DNA of 64,000 nucleotides from Euonymus europaeus (GCA_963580455.1 OY756961.1:9033001-9097000), one strand, 5' to 3'; positions 1 to 13,098 are shown, counted from the first letter of the stretch. Numbers and translations: made by a program. Notes: generated by a model from the sequence alone, not told the origin.

Positions 1-424
1 CCCGTCTCCCCTTCTAAAAGGTGGGGAGGGACATTGGTATTCTCACTACAAAACACCAAACCCTAGTATTAAAACACTTCAACAGGATATTGCTAAACTA
101 TATCTGTGTCTGTGTGTGTGTATATATATATATTTTAGGCAACTAGAATCCTTAATCGAAAGTTTTCATCTCAACCTCAAACCTTTTCTACTATCTCTAA
201 TCAGCCAAAAACATCGTCCCTTCTTCTCATATTTAGGCAGTCTCCACCATGGTCTCAAGTATCTGCTCTATTATTGGACTCACTTGACCGTCATAGCCCC
301 AACGACGCACACCCCCACAGTCGGTCCTTGGGTGGCTAACAATAGTATTCTAGATTATTCTCCACGACATCCTAGCAGTATGAGAACATATCACATTCTC
401 TACAAATAGGAGGCGAGTAGCAAT
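1..424 (+). other. Leader ahead of a decayed gypsy gag
   Basis: This stretch lies directly upstream of a recognisable gypsy gag remnant in the same orientation, so it is probably its leader. It has a short GT/TA microsatellite at about 105-133. No LTR end or primer-binding site is visible, so the element probably began outside the window. Confidence 0.3.
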
Positions 425-1500
425 ATGACGGTGGTGTTGCCTAGGATAGACCACCTCATTTCACTCCCCCGTGATAGACAGCTAATAGGAGGAGGAATTG
501 GAGAAAGACCCTTATTGTTTACTCTTCCTAGCCTAGGAAGCAGTTCAAAGTTTAATGATAGTGTTGTGGAATGAGAAGTAGCTCGCCTATTTGCAGTAAT
601 GGAGGCAATGAGAAGGATCACCAGTACTCCTCTTTCACAGATTCTTCTTTCTCGGTGCATATTGTTTCGGCAGAGTTGCCTCCAATGTTTATAATTCCTA
701 CTATGAAGTTTTATGAAGGAGTGACGGATCCCAGGGAACATGTGGCTTGTTACAAACAATAGATGCTTGCCACAGCCATCCTATAGTGCATAAGGGAGGC
801 ATGCATGCTTAAAGAGTTTGGATCTAGTCTGGTTGGGGTGGTCTACAGTGGTTCATTGGTTTGCCAAATAGTAGTATTTCTACATTTGTCAAGTCGATTG
901 ATGCTTTCCTATTGCACTTAGCCGAAAGTAGAGAGATTTAGAAATGCTCAGATAACTTTTACTAGACCTAACCCATGCCTGGTGAGTCCACCATGATCTA
1001 CTTGACCAGATACAACAACGAGAGGGTCTCTATCCCTAATTGCTATCCTAAAATTATTGTGTGAGCTTTTAAGGCAGAAGGTCTCCTAGACGAAGAGTTA
1101 ACGAAGTATGATTGCAAAACCATGGAGGACATTACCCTTAAAGCAACTATACATATCAAATGGGAGGAAGACTTGCACAAACACTCATAGGGGAAAAACG
1201 CTTATCCTAGTGGAGAGAAGCAAGGTCACTTGATTGATGAGAGATCTAGCTCGCATGGGGTAGCTCCAGGAACTAACCAATCTTAAACTAGGCAAGGAGG
1301 TCCAAGAAATGATTTTCAAAGAAAGCCTCGGACTATTCCTTCAATATTGAGCTATAATAGGCAGTTACCATAATGAAGTCAATGGGGTTGGCAAGCTTGA
1401 GAGAACTCATTAGGATACTACCAAGTGATGTGAGTCCCCCCAGAATCATAGTCATAACACAGAAGACTGCTTCATGTTGACAAATGAGATAATAAAACTA
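425..1500 (+). pseudogene. Ty3/gypsy (Tat-type) gag remnant
   Basis: Gag forms the retrotransposon particle. The frame from about 676 to 762 reads LPPMFIIPTMKFYEG then VTDPREHVACYKQ, which matches the conserved Tat/Ogre gag block (P..YDG.TDP..H...YK). After a stop at 760-762 the match goes on with IREACMLKEFGSSL. In another frame there is YNNERVSIPNCYPK and then EELTKYDCKTMED, as expected for the retrotransposon gag domain. A zinc-knuckle-like SHNTEDC with a downstream RGHL lies at about 1450-1515. Several stops and at least one frameshift (about 640-670) make it non-functional. The lineage assignment rests on remembered family motifs. Confidence 0.72.
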
Positions 1501-1915
1501 TGAAAGAGAGGACATCTCACATATCTTCTTACTAAGAAAGGGAAGACAACATATGTTAGGAGTGTAGACAAGAATCAAAAGCAGATTGATAATGTTCCAA
1601 CTTGCCATGTGATTTTAGGGGTATTAGATATCAATGGAGTTTCTCATTCTACAGCAAGTCGTCATGCAAGAGAGAGTGCCAATCCTAATTTTAGACAAGG
1701 ACAGTGCATAATATGGCTACAAATAAGGTGATGGCTTTTGTTGATAAAGAGGCAACTAGACTCATGCATCCACATCATAACGCACTAATAGTCACCATCC
1801 ATGTTGCCAATATTAATGTCAAGTGGGTCTTGATTGACGATAGAAGTTCTGCCAACATTTTGTTCTTGATTTATAACGCCCCGATATAGAAACGTTACAT
1901 GGTGTTGATGTATAT
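1501..1915 (+). pseudogene. Ty3/gypsy aspartic protease remnant
   Basis: This piece continues the gag remnant. Within 1704-1889 the translation has HPHHNALIVTIHVANINVK and then VLIDDRSSANILFL. The second motif corresponds to the gypsy protease active-site block (VLIDxGSSANILFL). The usual Gly after Asp-x is Arg here, so the enzyme would be dead. The match stops near 1890, and from about 1915 the sequence changes to an unrelated LTR-like repeat. The reverse transcriptase and integrase of this copy are therefore missing. Confidence 0.65.
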
Positions 1916-3665
1916 CGAGAATGCCCACCCAAATCAAACACAACAATAATCACACAATCACATCAAAATCTAGCAAGGGTCTCCGACCTTTATGAGCATG
2001 CAAATCATAACCTAGTAGGGCCTCAAGCCATGTAGTAGCATGCACAGACTGTTTCCAAAAATCAAACATCATATATAATTCAAAACATTATGCAAACAGA
2101 AGTAAAGGCCAAACCCCAGTTCAGAAGATCCAAATATAGGGATTTCCTTCTAACCGCCCTCAATCCATACCAAATGGTGGCAAATAGTCGATAAGAAATA
2201 CATGTAATCAATACAATAAGCATGTCAACAAAAGGTTCAAGTCACTCAATCCAAACCTACACTCATCTCCCTAAGTGTCATCCGCGCCATAACAGTGTCT
2301 CTACTAAGCCGCATCACCGACACTCGTACCAGTCTCACCAATAAGAAGGAAGGAAAATAAAGTAATGAGATAGAAACTTAATAGGATAACTAGAGCAAAT
2401 AACAATAAAGGTCGAATCCAAAGACAAAGGTTATGCATGAATATGCTGTCATCCATGCTCATGTCATATAACACAACAATAATCCGAGTATCTCCTTCGA
2501 TGTAAAACCATTCATCAATTCCATAGCCTCCAACCATGGATTGACCACATCACCGAATGTACAACATGGTTCAACAACCATCAATGAATGTGAGCACACT
2601 CATCATTCACACTACACCCGAAATGGGTTTAGGCGATCAGGCCCATACTACTAGTGTGTTGCCTCACATGAAGTCATATGACCCGTGTCCATTCCTCGAC
2701 ACGCAACCATCCTCCCATGTGACTTAAAAGTAATCTTCTGGTATCCTAAGTCCATACCCGAGCATCCCATGCATCTCTAATGCATTTATGTTCATGCCAT
2801 GTCAAAGTGAACATAAATATATATATATATATATATATATATTCAACCTACATATATATAACTATTACATGATACATGAACAAGATCACACCATGCCCAA
2901 TGAATGATTGAACATGTAATTAGGTTAATGCAATCTACATTTAAAAGAAATTGAGAATTAACCCTAGGCTCGTTCTTCCTTACGAATGATAAGGCAAGAA
3001 CACAAATTGGATGAACAATGAAGATAAAAACCGCACTTTATAAATAAAGAATAATATGGAACAAGAAACGGGTTAGGAATCCCCTACCTTGATCAAGCTC
3101 AACTTACAACACAATTTTCCAAAGTTAGGTTTTCGTCCCCTTTCTCCTAACCTCTCGATTTCCACAAACCAAACCCATATAACATCTAAATAACCTCAAT
3201 TTTCTACAATAACATCATATCAAATCAAAAATCAAGAGACTTACCTTCTCGCTCTAGGATTTCCCCAAATCCTCCAAACTTCACCAAATTCGAAACTCAA
3301 CCTAAACCAATGATCAAAACTAGTAAAACAACCATAAATAATGCTAGAAAAAACATATCTAAAGGCAACAATCCATCTTTTAAAGAATCAAAGCAAATCT
3401 ACAAAAATCCTAGAATTTCCAAAACATGGAAAACTTACTTGAATCTTGAAAACCTTCTTGAAATTTTGTTTGAATCTTCAATAATCTCTCAAGAACAGGC
3501 TTTTCTCTCTACTTCTCTCTCTGAAATCGGACTCCACCATAAAATACTTGTTCTAGCTCGCGTAGAAGCTATTTAACAGCTCAGGGTGTGCCTAGGTGCC
3601 CTTTGGTTTAGGTGCACTTGGACTAGGTCCCACATCCCACAACTCAACTCAAATTCTGAATCAGC
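1916..3665 (-). mobile_element. LTR-like remnant, diverged relative of the 4484-6046 solo LTR
   Basis: Blocks appear in the same order as in the solo LTR at 4484-6046: a CTAGCAAGG..CTCC / CCTAG.AGGGCCTCA.G block, an ACTAGTCTCACC-type block followed by AGGAAAATAAAG, a TTACCTTTCTC-like block, TTGAATCTTGAAA.CCTTCTTGAA, and a GTGCCTAGGTGCC block near 3590. Orientation is inferred from that copy, whose TG..CA ends read on the minus strand. No ends or TSD are clear, so it looks truncated. Open frames inside it (for example 3310-3576) resemble no protein. Confidence 0.45.
2817..2842. repeat. (TA)n microsatellite
   Basis: Uninterrupted TA dinucleotide run inside the LTR-like remnant. Confidence 0.95.
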
Positions 3666-4118
3666 CATAAGAATATATATATATATTATATCAATCAGAA
3701 GAATGTCGTGAAGCAAACCTGAATATTAATGTGCAATAGAAAATATTATGATAATGCTCTTGCTACAACACACCTAATCATTCATGTGTATATATGCATA
3801 TTTATATCTTATGTACATACATATATCCAACCATAGCACACAGTAGTCCGAAATCCCTCATCGGACTCTATGACATCAAAGTACCCCGGATCAACCCTAG
3901 ACAGTCATAACGTCTCGATGGTCTGTAGCTAGCACGACCATCCTGCAAGCCCTACAACTATATGGCGATCTTAAATCCAGACCCCACATAGTCGTCCAAA
4001 TAATCACTCATATCATAACTCTATATCCACAGCCATCTACAATATGATGCATGTAAATATCTCATGCATATATCCCAATCCAAAACTTGCTTGGAAAATA
4101 ATTTCACATCAAAAATAC
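3666..4118 (-). mobile_element. R1 repeat family, left part
   Basis: This segment is clearly similar to 30470-30965. Shared blocks include CATAGCACACAGTAGTCCG, GTGTAGCTAGCACGACCA, GCGATCTTAAATCCA, ATATGATGCATGTAAA and CAAAACT..TTTGGAAAATA. It stops abruptly at 4118 and the family resumes at 9643, so the Ogre-type LTR between them is an insertion. R1 looks like part of a large LTR retrotransposon LTR, but I cannot name the lineage. Confidence 0.6.
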
Positions 4119-4483
4119 TGTTGTACCCCATTTTTGCCCAAAACCAAATTATTAATTCAAATCAAGAGAGGCCCCAAATTAAAAGAGAATCAAGCCTAAA
4201 GATATGGCCATAGCCCATGATCATGGAAATAAAATAGGCCTTTTAGCTTAAGTTGAGCATGAAGCCCACTTGTTTTATAAGCCCAAATTTTAGCCTGAAT
4301 GCTTGAGCCTCTCCTCAACTTGTGTGGTTACTCGGTCCATCATCTTGAGCCCTAGAGCCCAAGGTCTGGCCCGTTCCTGTTTCACTGGTAAAACTACCAG
4401 TTTCCATTTTTCATATGGAAAAGAGGAATGACGAGGAGCGGTGATGTTAGGGTTTGAGAAGATTGGCACCAACTAGGGTTCAT

Positions 4484-6046
4484 TGTGAGGCCCGACCCAA
4501 ATTCCACACACTTAGTCGGGAGCGCCACTTTTGCGTGCACTCTGTCACTATGGACCTCACCACACGTCGTCCTAACCCCGGATTCTAACAAATATCTGAC
4601 AGCACCTCCCCGTATATCAGAGGATGCCAACTTGGAGTCACATACACATTACACAAAAAATATAATCAATAATAATTCAGAGCAATTTCATAGCCTAGCA
4701 AGGCCTCTGGCCATCTAACCACATTCACACTCTAGGTAGGGCCTCAGGTCTCCTAATCACATGCAAATAATATGCAAAATATAATCACATCAATATCGTC
4801 AACAAAGACTATCAAAGTCTATAAGTCTGGATGCATGGTTCATCATCCAGGTACGGGAGTCCCAATCACACGGCATACACTCCCGACCATCCATCCAACA
4901 TACCAAAAAGCTATTTAAGCAACATAATATTCAACCAAATAAAAGTACTAAATGTACTCAATTCATAACCAAGGTTTCGTCATAACAAAATACAAATCGT
5001 AGTGCTCCTAGGGTGGCCTTCCATGTCACGCCGCCTCCTACTGATCCGCAGCCTGATTCTCAGTACTAGTCTCACCTAAAAGATATAGAAAAGGAATAGG
5101 GTGAGCAGGAGGCTCAGTAGGGAAAATAAGAAGAGTCATTAAGAATGTAAAGGCTGAATATTTAAACAAGTTAAATGCAGCAACATGACATCTAAAATGT
5201 CACAAAAATGTATAAGCTCAAGCTACACCCTACAGTGCCTGACACCACAAATTAATTACCAACAGTCACAATCAATACAAACCTAACCAACAATGCAAAC
5301 GAAATTACCTTTCTCACTCTAAAACCCCAAATATGTTGAATTCAAGCCTTCAAGCCCTCAATCAACCAAATCATCAAAAAACCTAGTATATATCAACATA
5401 AATAGGCTCAAATCAACCTATATAATCATTCTAAGTCTTCCATTCAAAGTTCCAATCAAAATCCTATAAACCCTAGATTTTTATGAAACTAGAAACTTAC
5501 CTCAAATCCTCCCAACTTTGTGAAATCCTTCTTGAATCTTCTTCTATCCTTCAATCCAAGCTTGAATCCTTGAAATACTCTCAAGAATCTCTCTTTCTTT
5601 CTCTAATTTTCTCTCTCTCTCTCTCTCTCTCACTCTAAAAGTCAGAACTTCAACTAATGATACAAGTTCTGGTCGCGTAACAAGTTCTTAAAACCTTGGG
5701 TTGCACCTAGGTGCTTTGGCCTTAGAAATTTCTCCCTAAATCGCTGCCTTAGGCACCATCATGAGCGGATAGAGGATTTGGGGCCCAGGCGGGGTGCACC
5801 CAGGCATCCATGCGCCTTCTTTGTGGCCCGTTGGACTGGGCGTAGCGCCTAGGCACCCACGAGGTGCGCCCAGTCCAGTTTCAAACTCTTTAGTGTGTCC
5901 TCTTGTCAATAGTCTGCTGGACTGGGCGCAGCGCCTAGGCGCCCAGTTCAGTTTTTAACACCCTGTTTACACACTTCAACACCCAAAATACATATATTCA
6001 TAACTATCAATCAATCCTAAGTTTGTATTTGGGGTAGGTCATCACA
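4484..6046 (-). mobile_element. Solo LTR nested in the Ogre-type LTR
   Basis: On the minus strand it begins TGTGATGACCTACCCC (from 6046) and ends GGGTCGGGCCTCACA (to 4484), a clean TG..CA pair. TGTGACGACC-like starts are known from Tekay/Del-type gypsy LTRs, so that lineage is inferred. The flanks are TTCAT (4479-4483) and TTCCT (6047-6051), a 4/5 TSD. It contains the repeated GGACTGGGCG..GCGCCTAGGC block at about 5830-5960. No coding region is present. Confidence 0.6.
5610..5631. repeat. (CT)n microsatellite
   Basis: Pure CT dinucleotide run inside the nested solo LTR. Confidence 0.9.
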
Positions 6047-6295
6047 TTCCTAAAGAGGAGTGATTCTAGGCTTTAGATGTTGGAGATTTCATGAGTAATC
6101 TGAGGGGTTTACAGTTTACTTTAGGAAAGGGAGCTATTTTTGAGTGATTGGGGGAGAAGCGCCAAAATATAAACAAATGGAAGGGGGAATTAGAGTGATT
6201 TCAGGAGGAATTAAAGGGATTGTGGTGAGTAGTGATTTCAAGAAAGGATTAGGAGAGAGAAAGGCTGACTGCCCTATGAGAAGGACTCTGAAAAT

Positions 6296-6303
6296 TATAA
6301 ATA
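6296..6303 (+). promoter_or_regulatory. Candidate LTR TATA box
   Basis: TATAAATA followed by GGGCATGAGG inside the Ogre-type LTR. The antisense Ogre-type LTR carries the same TATAAATA (21356-21363, minus), which supports a shared promoter position. Confidence 0.45.
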
Positions 6304-8717
6304 GGGCATGAGGTCGGCTGTTTGAGGGAGGAGAAAAAATCTTAGAACCACTTCTGTTTTCCAATTGCTTGTCAAAATTCGTTCTCTGTCAAACAATCCA
6401 AACCCACCATTACCACACCAAGCCCACGCCTCCTTTGTGCCACCGTAAGATCTCGAGGAGCCGACATTCTTGAAAATTCTTCATTGCCACCACCCGAACC
6501 ACTATACTTGCTATATCCTCTTTCTTTACTCGATTAACCCTCATCTCAATCTACCTATACACCTCATTACCATACTCTAATTCAGCCATTGGCCCGAGTT
6601 TGTACTCCATTAATTTAGGTTCCCTTACATCGATTAATCCAGCCTGATCTCTATCTCCTAGCATTCACAAGGTAGAAAGGTTGATTCTTGTATTGAATTT
6701 TTGTTCTTACTTTTGTAAGTCTGGTTATGATGTTGAATGGGTGTTGTTGTATTTTTAATTGCGTATTATGATGCATTCATCATGAGTAAGTGATGTTGTA
6801 TTTTTAAGAGCCATTTTATGAATCTGTTTAGACTTTGTCCAATGTAGTGACAGTGTGAGGTGATTGTTTTGAATTAACCTCTATATGGATTCATCTATTG
6901 ATTGAAATTCATTTGATAAAATTGATTAATGAGTTATTGATGTTGTGCCTTGGGTACTGGCCAATTAAATATGTTTTGGATTTTGCCTAATGTAGTTTCT
7001 GTGCGAGGTGTTTGATTTGAATCAACATTAATATAAAATCATATATTGATTGAAGTTAGTGTGATAAAATTGATTGAAAGAGAGAAAATTCCAGAGATTG
7101 GGAGGGAGAAAATTCTGAGAGAGGAAATTAGATCCTTGGGTAGAAAATTGGAGAGCAAGAGTTTTGTGATAATTTCTTTTTCCTTCTTTTCGGTTGGGTT
7201 TCTTTTGGGAAAAAGGATTTCAAGATTTGTGTTGTGTGTGGGTAAGCCTTCTGGATTGCTTTTCTTTTTCTTTTTATTGGCCTATCTTATTATATTGAAG
7301 TTTGGATGGCCTGTAGGCCAAAGGAAGAACACTTGCGATCTCTTATGAATTTTATTGTTAATGTTTTGAACATGACGCGATTTATGTCCTTGATTTTGTA
7401 TTGTGACTGACTGTTATGTTGGAGTGTTGATGCATCTCTGTTTAAAATTTTCCTCTTTTATGTGAGTTTATGGGAGCTGGATTCGGGTGATAATCAAACC
7501 TTGACTATATGACTATGAATGACCATTCATTTTTAATGTCGAAACTTCTTTGTTTAAATGTGCATTTTTCTCCTTTTTTTAGAATTTATGGAACTTGGAT
7601 TCACATAATAATCTGATTTTGATGATAAGATGATGAATGATCAATATTCTTGAATGTTAGCACGTCTCTGTTTAATATGCATTTTTTTTCGTTCTTTTGC
7701 TGAAACTCAAATTCATATGGTGGTTTGACTCTGTCTATAGAAATATTATTATTTCTCTTTATTCTTGAATAATGAAACCTCTATGTCACTTTAATCTCAT
7801 CGATTTTGCTATTGTTCTTGGTTAATTCAGTTTGGATGAGAGGATATGTGGGCATTTGATTGAGGTTTTGATGTTTATAAGTCACAAGAGGAGTATTCAT
7901 AGCATCTGATAGTAAGAGAGTGTCTCACAATTTTTTCTACTGATGTTTTGAACAAGGATTGATGTATCTGTGTGGTTCATGCTCTCGATTAATGTAGCTA
8001 ATGTATCAAACATGAATTGGTATGCACAATATGGTGGTTTTGTGATGTAAATGGCTATTCTTATGCTCTATTTTTGAATGATGATTTACTAGATTCGAAA
8101 AATTGCTAAGATTGGCATCTATGTGGTTCTTGCTCTCGATTAATATATTTGTGAAAGATGGCCTCATGGTTTTGTTGGATTCTTGCATTTGCTTTAGGAA
8201 ATTTGGCTACATGGTGAATCACTCTCTCCAATATTTATAATTGTTCAATTGTTTATTCTCCTTGGATTGTTGTCTTGATTTTAGAAGCTTGAGACTCTAG
8301 ATGGCACATAAAGAAGAAAAGTGTTTGTTTTAGGGTGAAGTCTACGGGCTGTTAGGTTTGAACATCATATGGATTTGATGGTAATTGGGCCAAATTTATG
8401 AGTTCCATAGGTGAGAACGGGCTTTGTATGTTTGCATTATTTGTTTGGGCTTATAATAGTTTACTTGGATTTAAACGTGGGAAATGGTTTAATAGAGATT
8501 GGTTCAGGCTTGCGAATTTAATGGATCAAAACAAGTTGATTAATGAGTCGAGTGTGATGGGCTAGTGTTAGGGCCTAGATTTTTAATTGAGTGTTGGGCC
8601 AAATTTATGTATGATATTTGGGTTTTGATTGTAAATTGTTTTGTGTTTATTGGATCCATGAATCATTTTATGATGGTAGGTCGATTAATATATTAAAGGT
8701 TGATCCGATGACGAAAC

Positions 8718-9385
8718 CAATTGGGTAACATTGGATCCTCTCCCGAAAGGATTCTTGAGGAAAATATTTTATGAAATCCTAATCATCGGATGGAAAAGGA
8801 TTTTATGAAGTCTAGCGTGGAGCCTTTAATATAATAATTTTCTTTCGGTAATAAATCATAATTTTCAATTATACTAATTTAATAGTATTGTTGAAATGAT
8901 AGGTTATCCATATAAAAATGGGAACCGAGGTCCCATCCATATATGATTGTTAATAGTTCAATACGTCATTAACATGTTATTTGTTTGAAGCACGCCCCTT
9001 TCGTGATTATATATGAATTGCATAAATGTTTTGTGTTGCTTGATTTTATATGTCAATTGTATGATTTAAAATATTAATATGTTTAATCAAAGATTAACGA
9101 TAATTTCAATATCGTTTAGTCCACAAAATATAGTCTTGGTTCCTAACATTTTTATTTTATTTTATTTATTTATTAAATCTATATTGTATATTTATTTATG
9201 TATAAAAATTATATCAAAAGTCTTAACCGATAAAAAAATTAATTTGGAGAATGCATTGGATGCACACTCGAAGAAATTCTTGAGGTGAAAGTGTTTTATA
9301 AAAATTTAACCATTGGATGGAAGGGTACCATGAACCTCAATATTAGACTCTCAATATAGTTTTTATATTTTATATAATTATCATA
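8718..9385 (+). repeat. Internal direct repeat of the Ogre-type LTR
   Basis: About 150 bases at 8718-8870 recur in diverged form at 9225-9385. Shared blocks are GA.GGATTCTTGAGG / AAATTCTTGAGG, the TTTTATGAAAT / TTTTATAAAAAT block, ATCGGATGGAA / ATTGGATGGAA, and CTCAATATA-like ends. The intervening sequence is AT-rich and has no gene. Confidence 0.5.
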
Positions 9386-9642
9386 CCCCCATGTATATAT
9401 TTTTGTTAATATGCCACGCATGATTTTCTTAATCATTTAATGGGATAATAAAATTTAAATTGACAACTATTTTTAAAACAGACGTTGTGGGGGTGCCTTA
9501 CACCTTCCCATACATAACAAACTCACTTACCCATTTTTTCAAAATTTTCATTGACCAAAATATTTTTATGGTGACCAATTGAACCTATTACAATTGGTGG
9601 CGACTTCTTTAATTTTTTTTTTTAACAAAACTGGTTGCGACA

Positions 9643-10440
9643 AATATTTTGCAAGTTTTGATTAAAATATTTTTTATATATAAAAACTAATCTTCCAAAA
9701 TCATCCCAAATCCATTTAAAACATGTGTCAATGCACCATGTCGAAAAGGTTTATCAACGCCAATTGAAAGAAATAAATATGTCGAAATTAATCGGGGAAT
9801 AAACTTTATCGTAAATGACAAATTGAGTTTTCACAATCAAGAAAGAATAAAAGAATTAAGTAAGAAAATGAAGCATACGACAAAATATTATAAACAAATA
9901 TGAAATAGAATGATTAGCAAAATAATTACTGTAACATGGATGACATCACAGTAATATAAGGTTGAATATAACCATGGAGTTTTACGAAAATAAAATGTTG
10001 GATACTAGAGGCCAAAGATAAAGAAACTCGTATCTCGATAGCTGAAAATAATCACCATCACATGTCTACGAAATTAAATCAACCTCTCAATCACCTACAC
10101 CAATTTATCAGTATAATACTAGTCAATAATCATTAAGATTATCTATGGTTCCATATTAGCATTTTATTATGGATAGATTTACCAAATATTATTATTGTCA
10201 AATTATCAAAATACCCCTTCCGATTGAAAAATACGCCCAATGAGAAAAATATCAAACTGTCCCTAAACTATTATAAGGAATTGCATGCATGGAACTGTTA
10301 TAGAGTCTAAATCAACCAATTATTATGCATCCGACGACGATCAATGGTATCATCGTGGATATGGTTGTGACCGTATCGTTCTCGTGATTACTATGATGAC
10401 AATTTAATTATTCGATGTGAATTGTACAAATCAGTACGAC
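9643..10440 (-). mobile_element. R1 repeat family, right part
   Basis: This segment resumes the R1 family where 4118 left off and matches 33500-34310. Shared blocks include CCCATTTAAAA.ATGT, ATCGTAAATGACAA / ATTGTAAATGACAA, TACTAGAGGCCAAA, CTCGATA, AGTATAATACT, and near 10360 ATATGGTTGTGACCGTATCG with GATTACTATGATGA. It is diverged and non-coding. Confidence 0.55.
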
Positions 10441-10858
10441 AAGTAAAAAAGTTCTCAGTCAATTATTATTTTATATCTTATAATACTAGGGACTTGGAAA
10501 GCTATTGTCTCTAATGTAATGTGTTACTATATTAATTTAATTATAATATATATTATCTCACTTAATTGCCTGGTTTTTCTTTTTACTATCAAATTTTCTC
10601 ACTTGAAAGTACTTAGAAAAGCCCCCAGCAATAAAAAATTAATTAACTTTTCCTATACGAAACTTATCAAAAAGAAAAAAACAACAATTGGACTAAATCA
10701 ATTTTTAAATATATAAGATTCTAATCATCTTATGTGTAGTTTCATATGGATTATCTCTTTGTCTATATCTATAACTATGTTATAACACGCACACACAATA
10801 TACATCTGTGTGTATTCGCTTTATGACATTTGCATGTTCCATATATATATATATATAT
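10441..10858. other. AT-rich spacer ending in an AT microsatellite
   Basis: No gene or element end is recognisable here. A 65-codon open frame at 10519-10716 is AT-rich and resembles nothing known to me. The segment ends in an AT run at 10841-10858, which appears to be the target site of the antisense Ogre-type LTR. Confidence 0.4.
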
Positions 10859-11626
10859 TGTTGCAATCAGGGTCACGACGCAGATTGGCAAATAATTCGT
10901 GTGAAATATTATTATCCCAAGACACAGAATATTGAACATTTAAAGGAAATCGAATGATTCCTAAAATTAAGAAAAATTTGAGAACTCGCCACCAATTGAT
11001 TTATGGTGCAATTGGACACCAAAAAAATCTACGAACAAGAGAAAAAAAGGGAACGGGGATTGATTGTGCATGGGAAAGGTATTAGCACCTCATAACACCT
11101 GTTTGAAAATAGTTACCAGATTAATTAGATGATTACCCTAAGAAAACTTGCTCTTTGCAAGACATGGTTATTTAAAATTTAATGTCTCGTCTTTAACTCT
11201 CATAAATTTCAAAAATCTAATAAGTTCATACGAGTAGCAAAGCTATTTTTGTGTGTGAAAATATTTCCCATTTTAATTAAAAGGTTTTGAAAACACTATC
11301 AACTTATGATAGTTTTAGAAAAGATTTAAAAGAGTTTGGGTCAACTATTGACCATAAGAAAAACAAATTAATTTCATTAAAACATCAACCAATTATAGTT
11401 TGACATATATGTAAGTGTATATACAAAGCACAACATCATATACATGAACATAGCATCATATGTACACACGCACCACCTATCCACATATATACATAATACG
11501 GATACGGATACAACATCACAAAAATACATAAAGTACATCTACATAGAAGCATCACATAATAATAACATATTGATATATTAATATACAACAATACATGCAC
11601 ACAACACGTCAACACCAACTATCCAT
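10859..11626 (-). mobile_element. Antisense Ogre-type LTR, 3' part
   Basis: On the minus strand this segment reads ..CAATTGGTGGCGAGTTC (10982-10998) and ends ..CCCTGATTGCAACA at 10859. It also has a GGTGCTAATACCTTTCCCA block near 11080. These are the hallmarks of the end of the Ogre-type LTR seen on the plus strand near 9600. The copia element begins at 11627, and the rest of this LTR lies at 20280-21645. The segment is flanked by TATAT at 10854-10858. Confidence 0.55.
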
Positions 11627-13096
11627 TGATAGGTGTTAAAGGCTATTATTTTATGTAATATTCAAACTCGGTTTATTTATTTGGAACAAATTATGTTTAG
11701 CAATTTATATATGAAAAATGACATATTGACATAAGCGTATTTTATTCTATATGGTATATGAATTGGTGTGTAGAGTTTAGCTTACACATAGAAGATCAAT
11801 TTATAAGTTTCTATTGAATATAAGCAAACGATCACAACTTAGACGGAATCGGACAAACCGTTGGCAGGGCTGTAGTATAGTATTTCAGTATGCCTATCTT
11901 GGTTACAGAAAGCGGTACAGCTTTAACTTACTATACTAGTACACTTGGAGTGTATAGATCAGGACTACGTGTGAGTCAATTTTTCTAGTCTGACTACATG
12001 GAAAATTATACACTCACACTGACTTTATGACATTGTTCATAATCTTAATTTATTAAAAATTATTGATACATGTGCACTTAATGTATTAGACTTTGATTTA
12101 CCAAACGGTGAGGTCTTTTTGTACAGGCTGATATACATTGAGTGAATTGGGTTACCGCATTAAATGTACAATGAAAAATAATCTGTTAATAAAATTCACG
12201 TCCAATTTTAGATTGATGATACCCTCTCGAGAAGCTTATAGGTTTTGAGATTGTGTCAAATACTACAAGTGGATTTTAATTAATCCGACACATTCAAATA
12301 AGTTAAGCAGTAAGCTCGAGGAATGTTTAAAGATGTCATTTAAATATTATATGTCAGTGACATATTTAATTGACGGGTATCTGTAACTTAATGTGATGAT
12401 TTTGATGAATGATTATAACGAAAGACTCAGATTTAATTTGAGATAAAACAGGGAGTGCAACTATAATATTTTAGTGGAATATATTATATTTTATGAATTT
12501 TAATTATGTTCATGGGTTTGGGCTGATAATTAAATCCGTAGGAACCCCATGTTTTATTTTTCCTTATTGGACCCCACTGTAGCCCATGTAAGTCCAAACC
12601 TAAGTGAATCAGGAAAGGTAATTGAGGTTGGAGTTCTTAATTGGAGAGGAGTGTGGCCGGCCACCTAGGATTAGGAAACCCTAGGTTGGCCAACCTCTAT
12701 ATAAACACACACTAGTGTGTTTTTGTTTTTCGAACGTTGAGACTCCAGTTGGACTCGACTCTCTAATTTTCTCCACAGTTCTGATTTTTGTTCTTCAGGT
12801 TCTTGGTGTAAGGATCCCACACTCTTGAATCCATGATTAGAAATTGGTGCATAAGGTGGAAGATCCACGAGATTGAGCTTTGAATCAATCCGGCTGACTC
12901 CATCATTCGATACAGATTATTAGAGATCAATCTAGAGAGATCTCTAGGTATGTAATCTTTATAAAATTAGTTTAGTTATAGATTATGCACGTCCACCATA
13001 ATTAGCAATAAATTTTTGAAAGCTGTTTTTCTATCGATTACTCCTATGTGCGTTCCTTGTTTTTAAAACATTTCCGCTAGTGCGTATTTTCGAACA
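11627..13096 (+). repeat. Copia 5' LTR
   Basis: Starts TGATAGGTGTTAAAGG and ends ..TATTTTCGAACA. It aligns along its whole length with 18802-20279. A candidate promoter, CTATATAAACACACACTAG, lies near 12698-12716, and the 3' LTR has the same motif. It contains no gene. Confidence 0.92.
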
Positions 13097-13098
13097 AT

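Larger units (their letters stand above)
4119..9642 (+). mobile_element. Ogre/Tat-type solo LTR with a nested insertion
   Basis: It starts TGTTGTACCCCATTTTTGCC, close to the usual start of Ogre-type LTRs, and ends ..CTGGTTGCGACA. Near the 3' end are GGGGGTGCCTTACACCTTCC (9491-9510) and AATTGGTGGCGACTTC (9593-9608), both typical of the Ogre LTR end and PBS region. The flanks are AATAC (4114-4118) and AATAT (9643-9647), a 4/5 TSD. The R1 sequence to the left continues on the right, which supports one inserted solo LTR. A nested 1563-bp solo LTR leaves about 3.96 kb of original LTR. The long stretches at 6500-8700 and 8880-9480 hold no credible gene. Confidence 0.6.

Noticed and set aside
7046..7348. 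100-codon open frame with a hydrophobic segment
   Set aside because: It lies inside the Ogre-type solo LTR, has no family motif, and its hydrophobic part reflects T-rich sequence.
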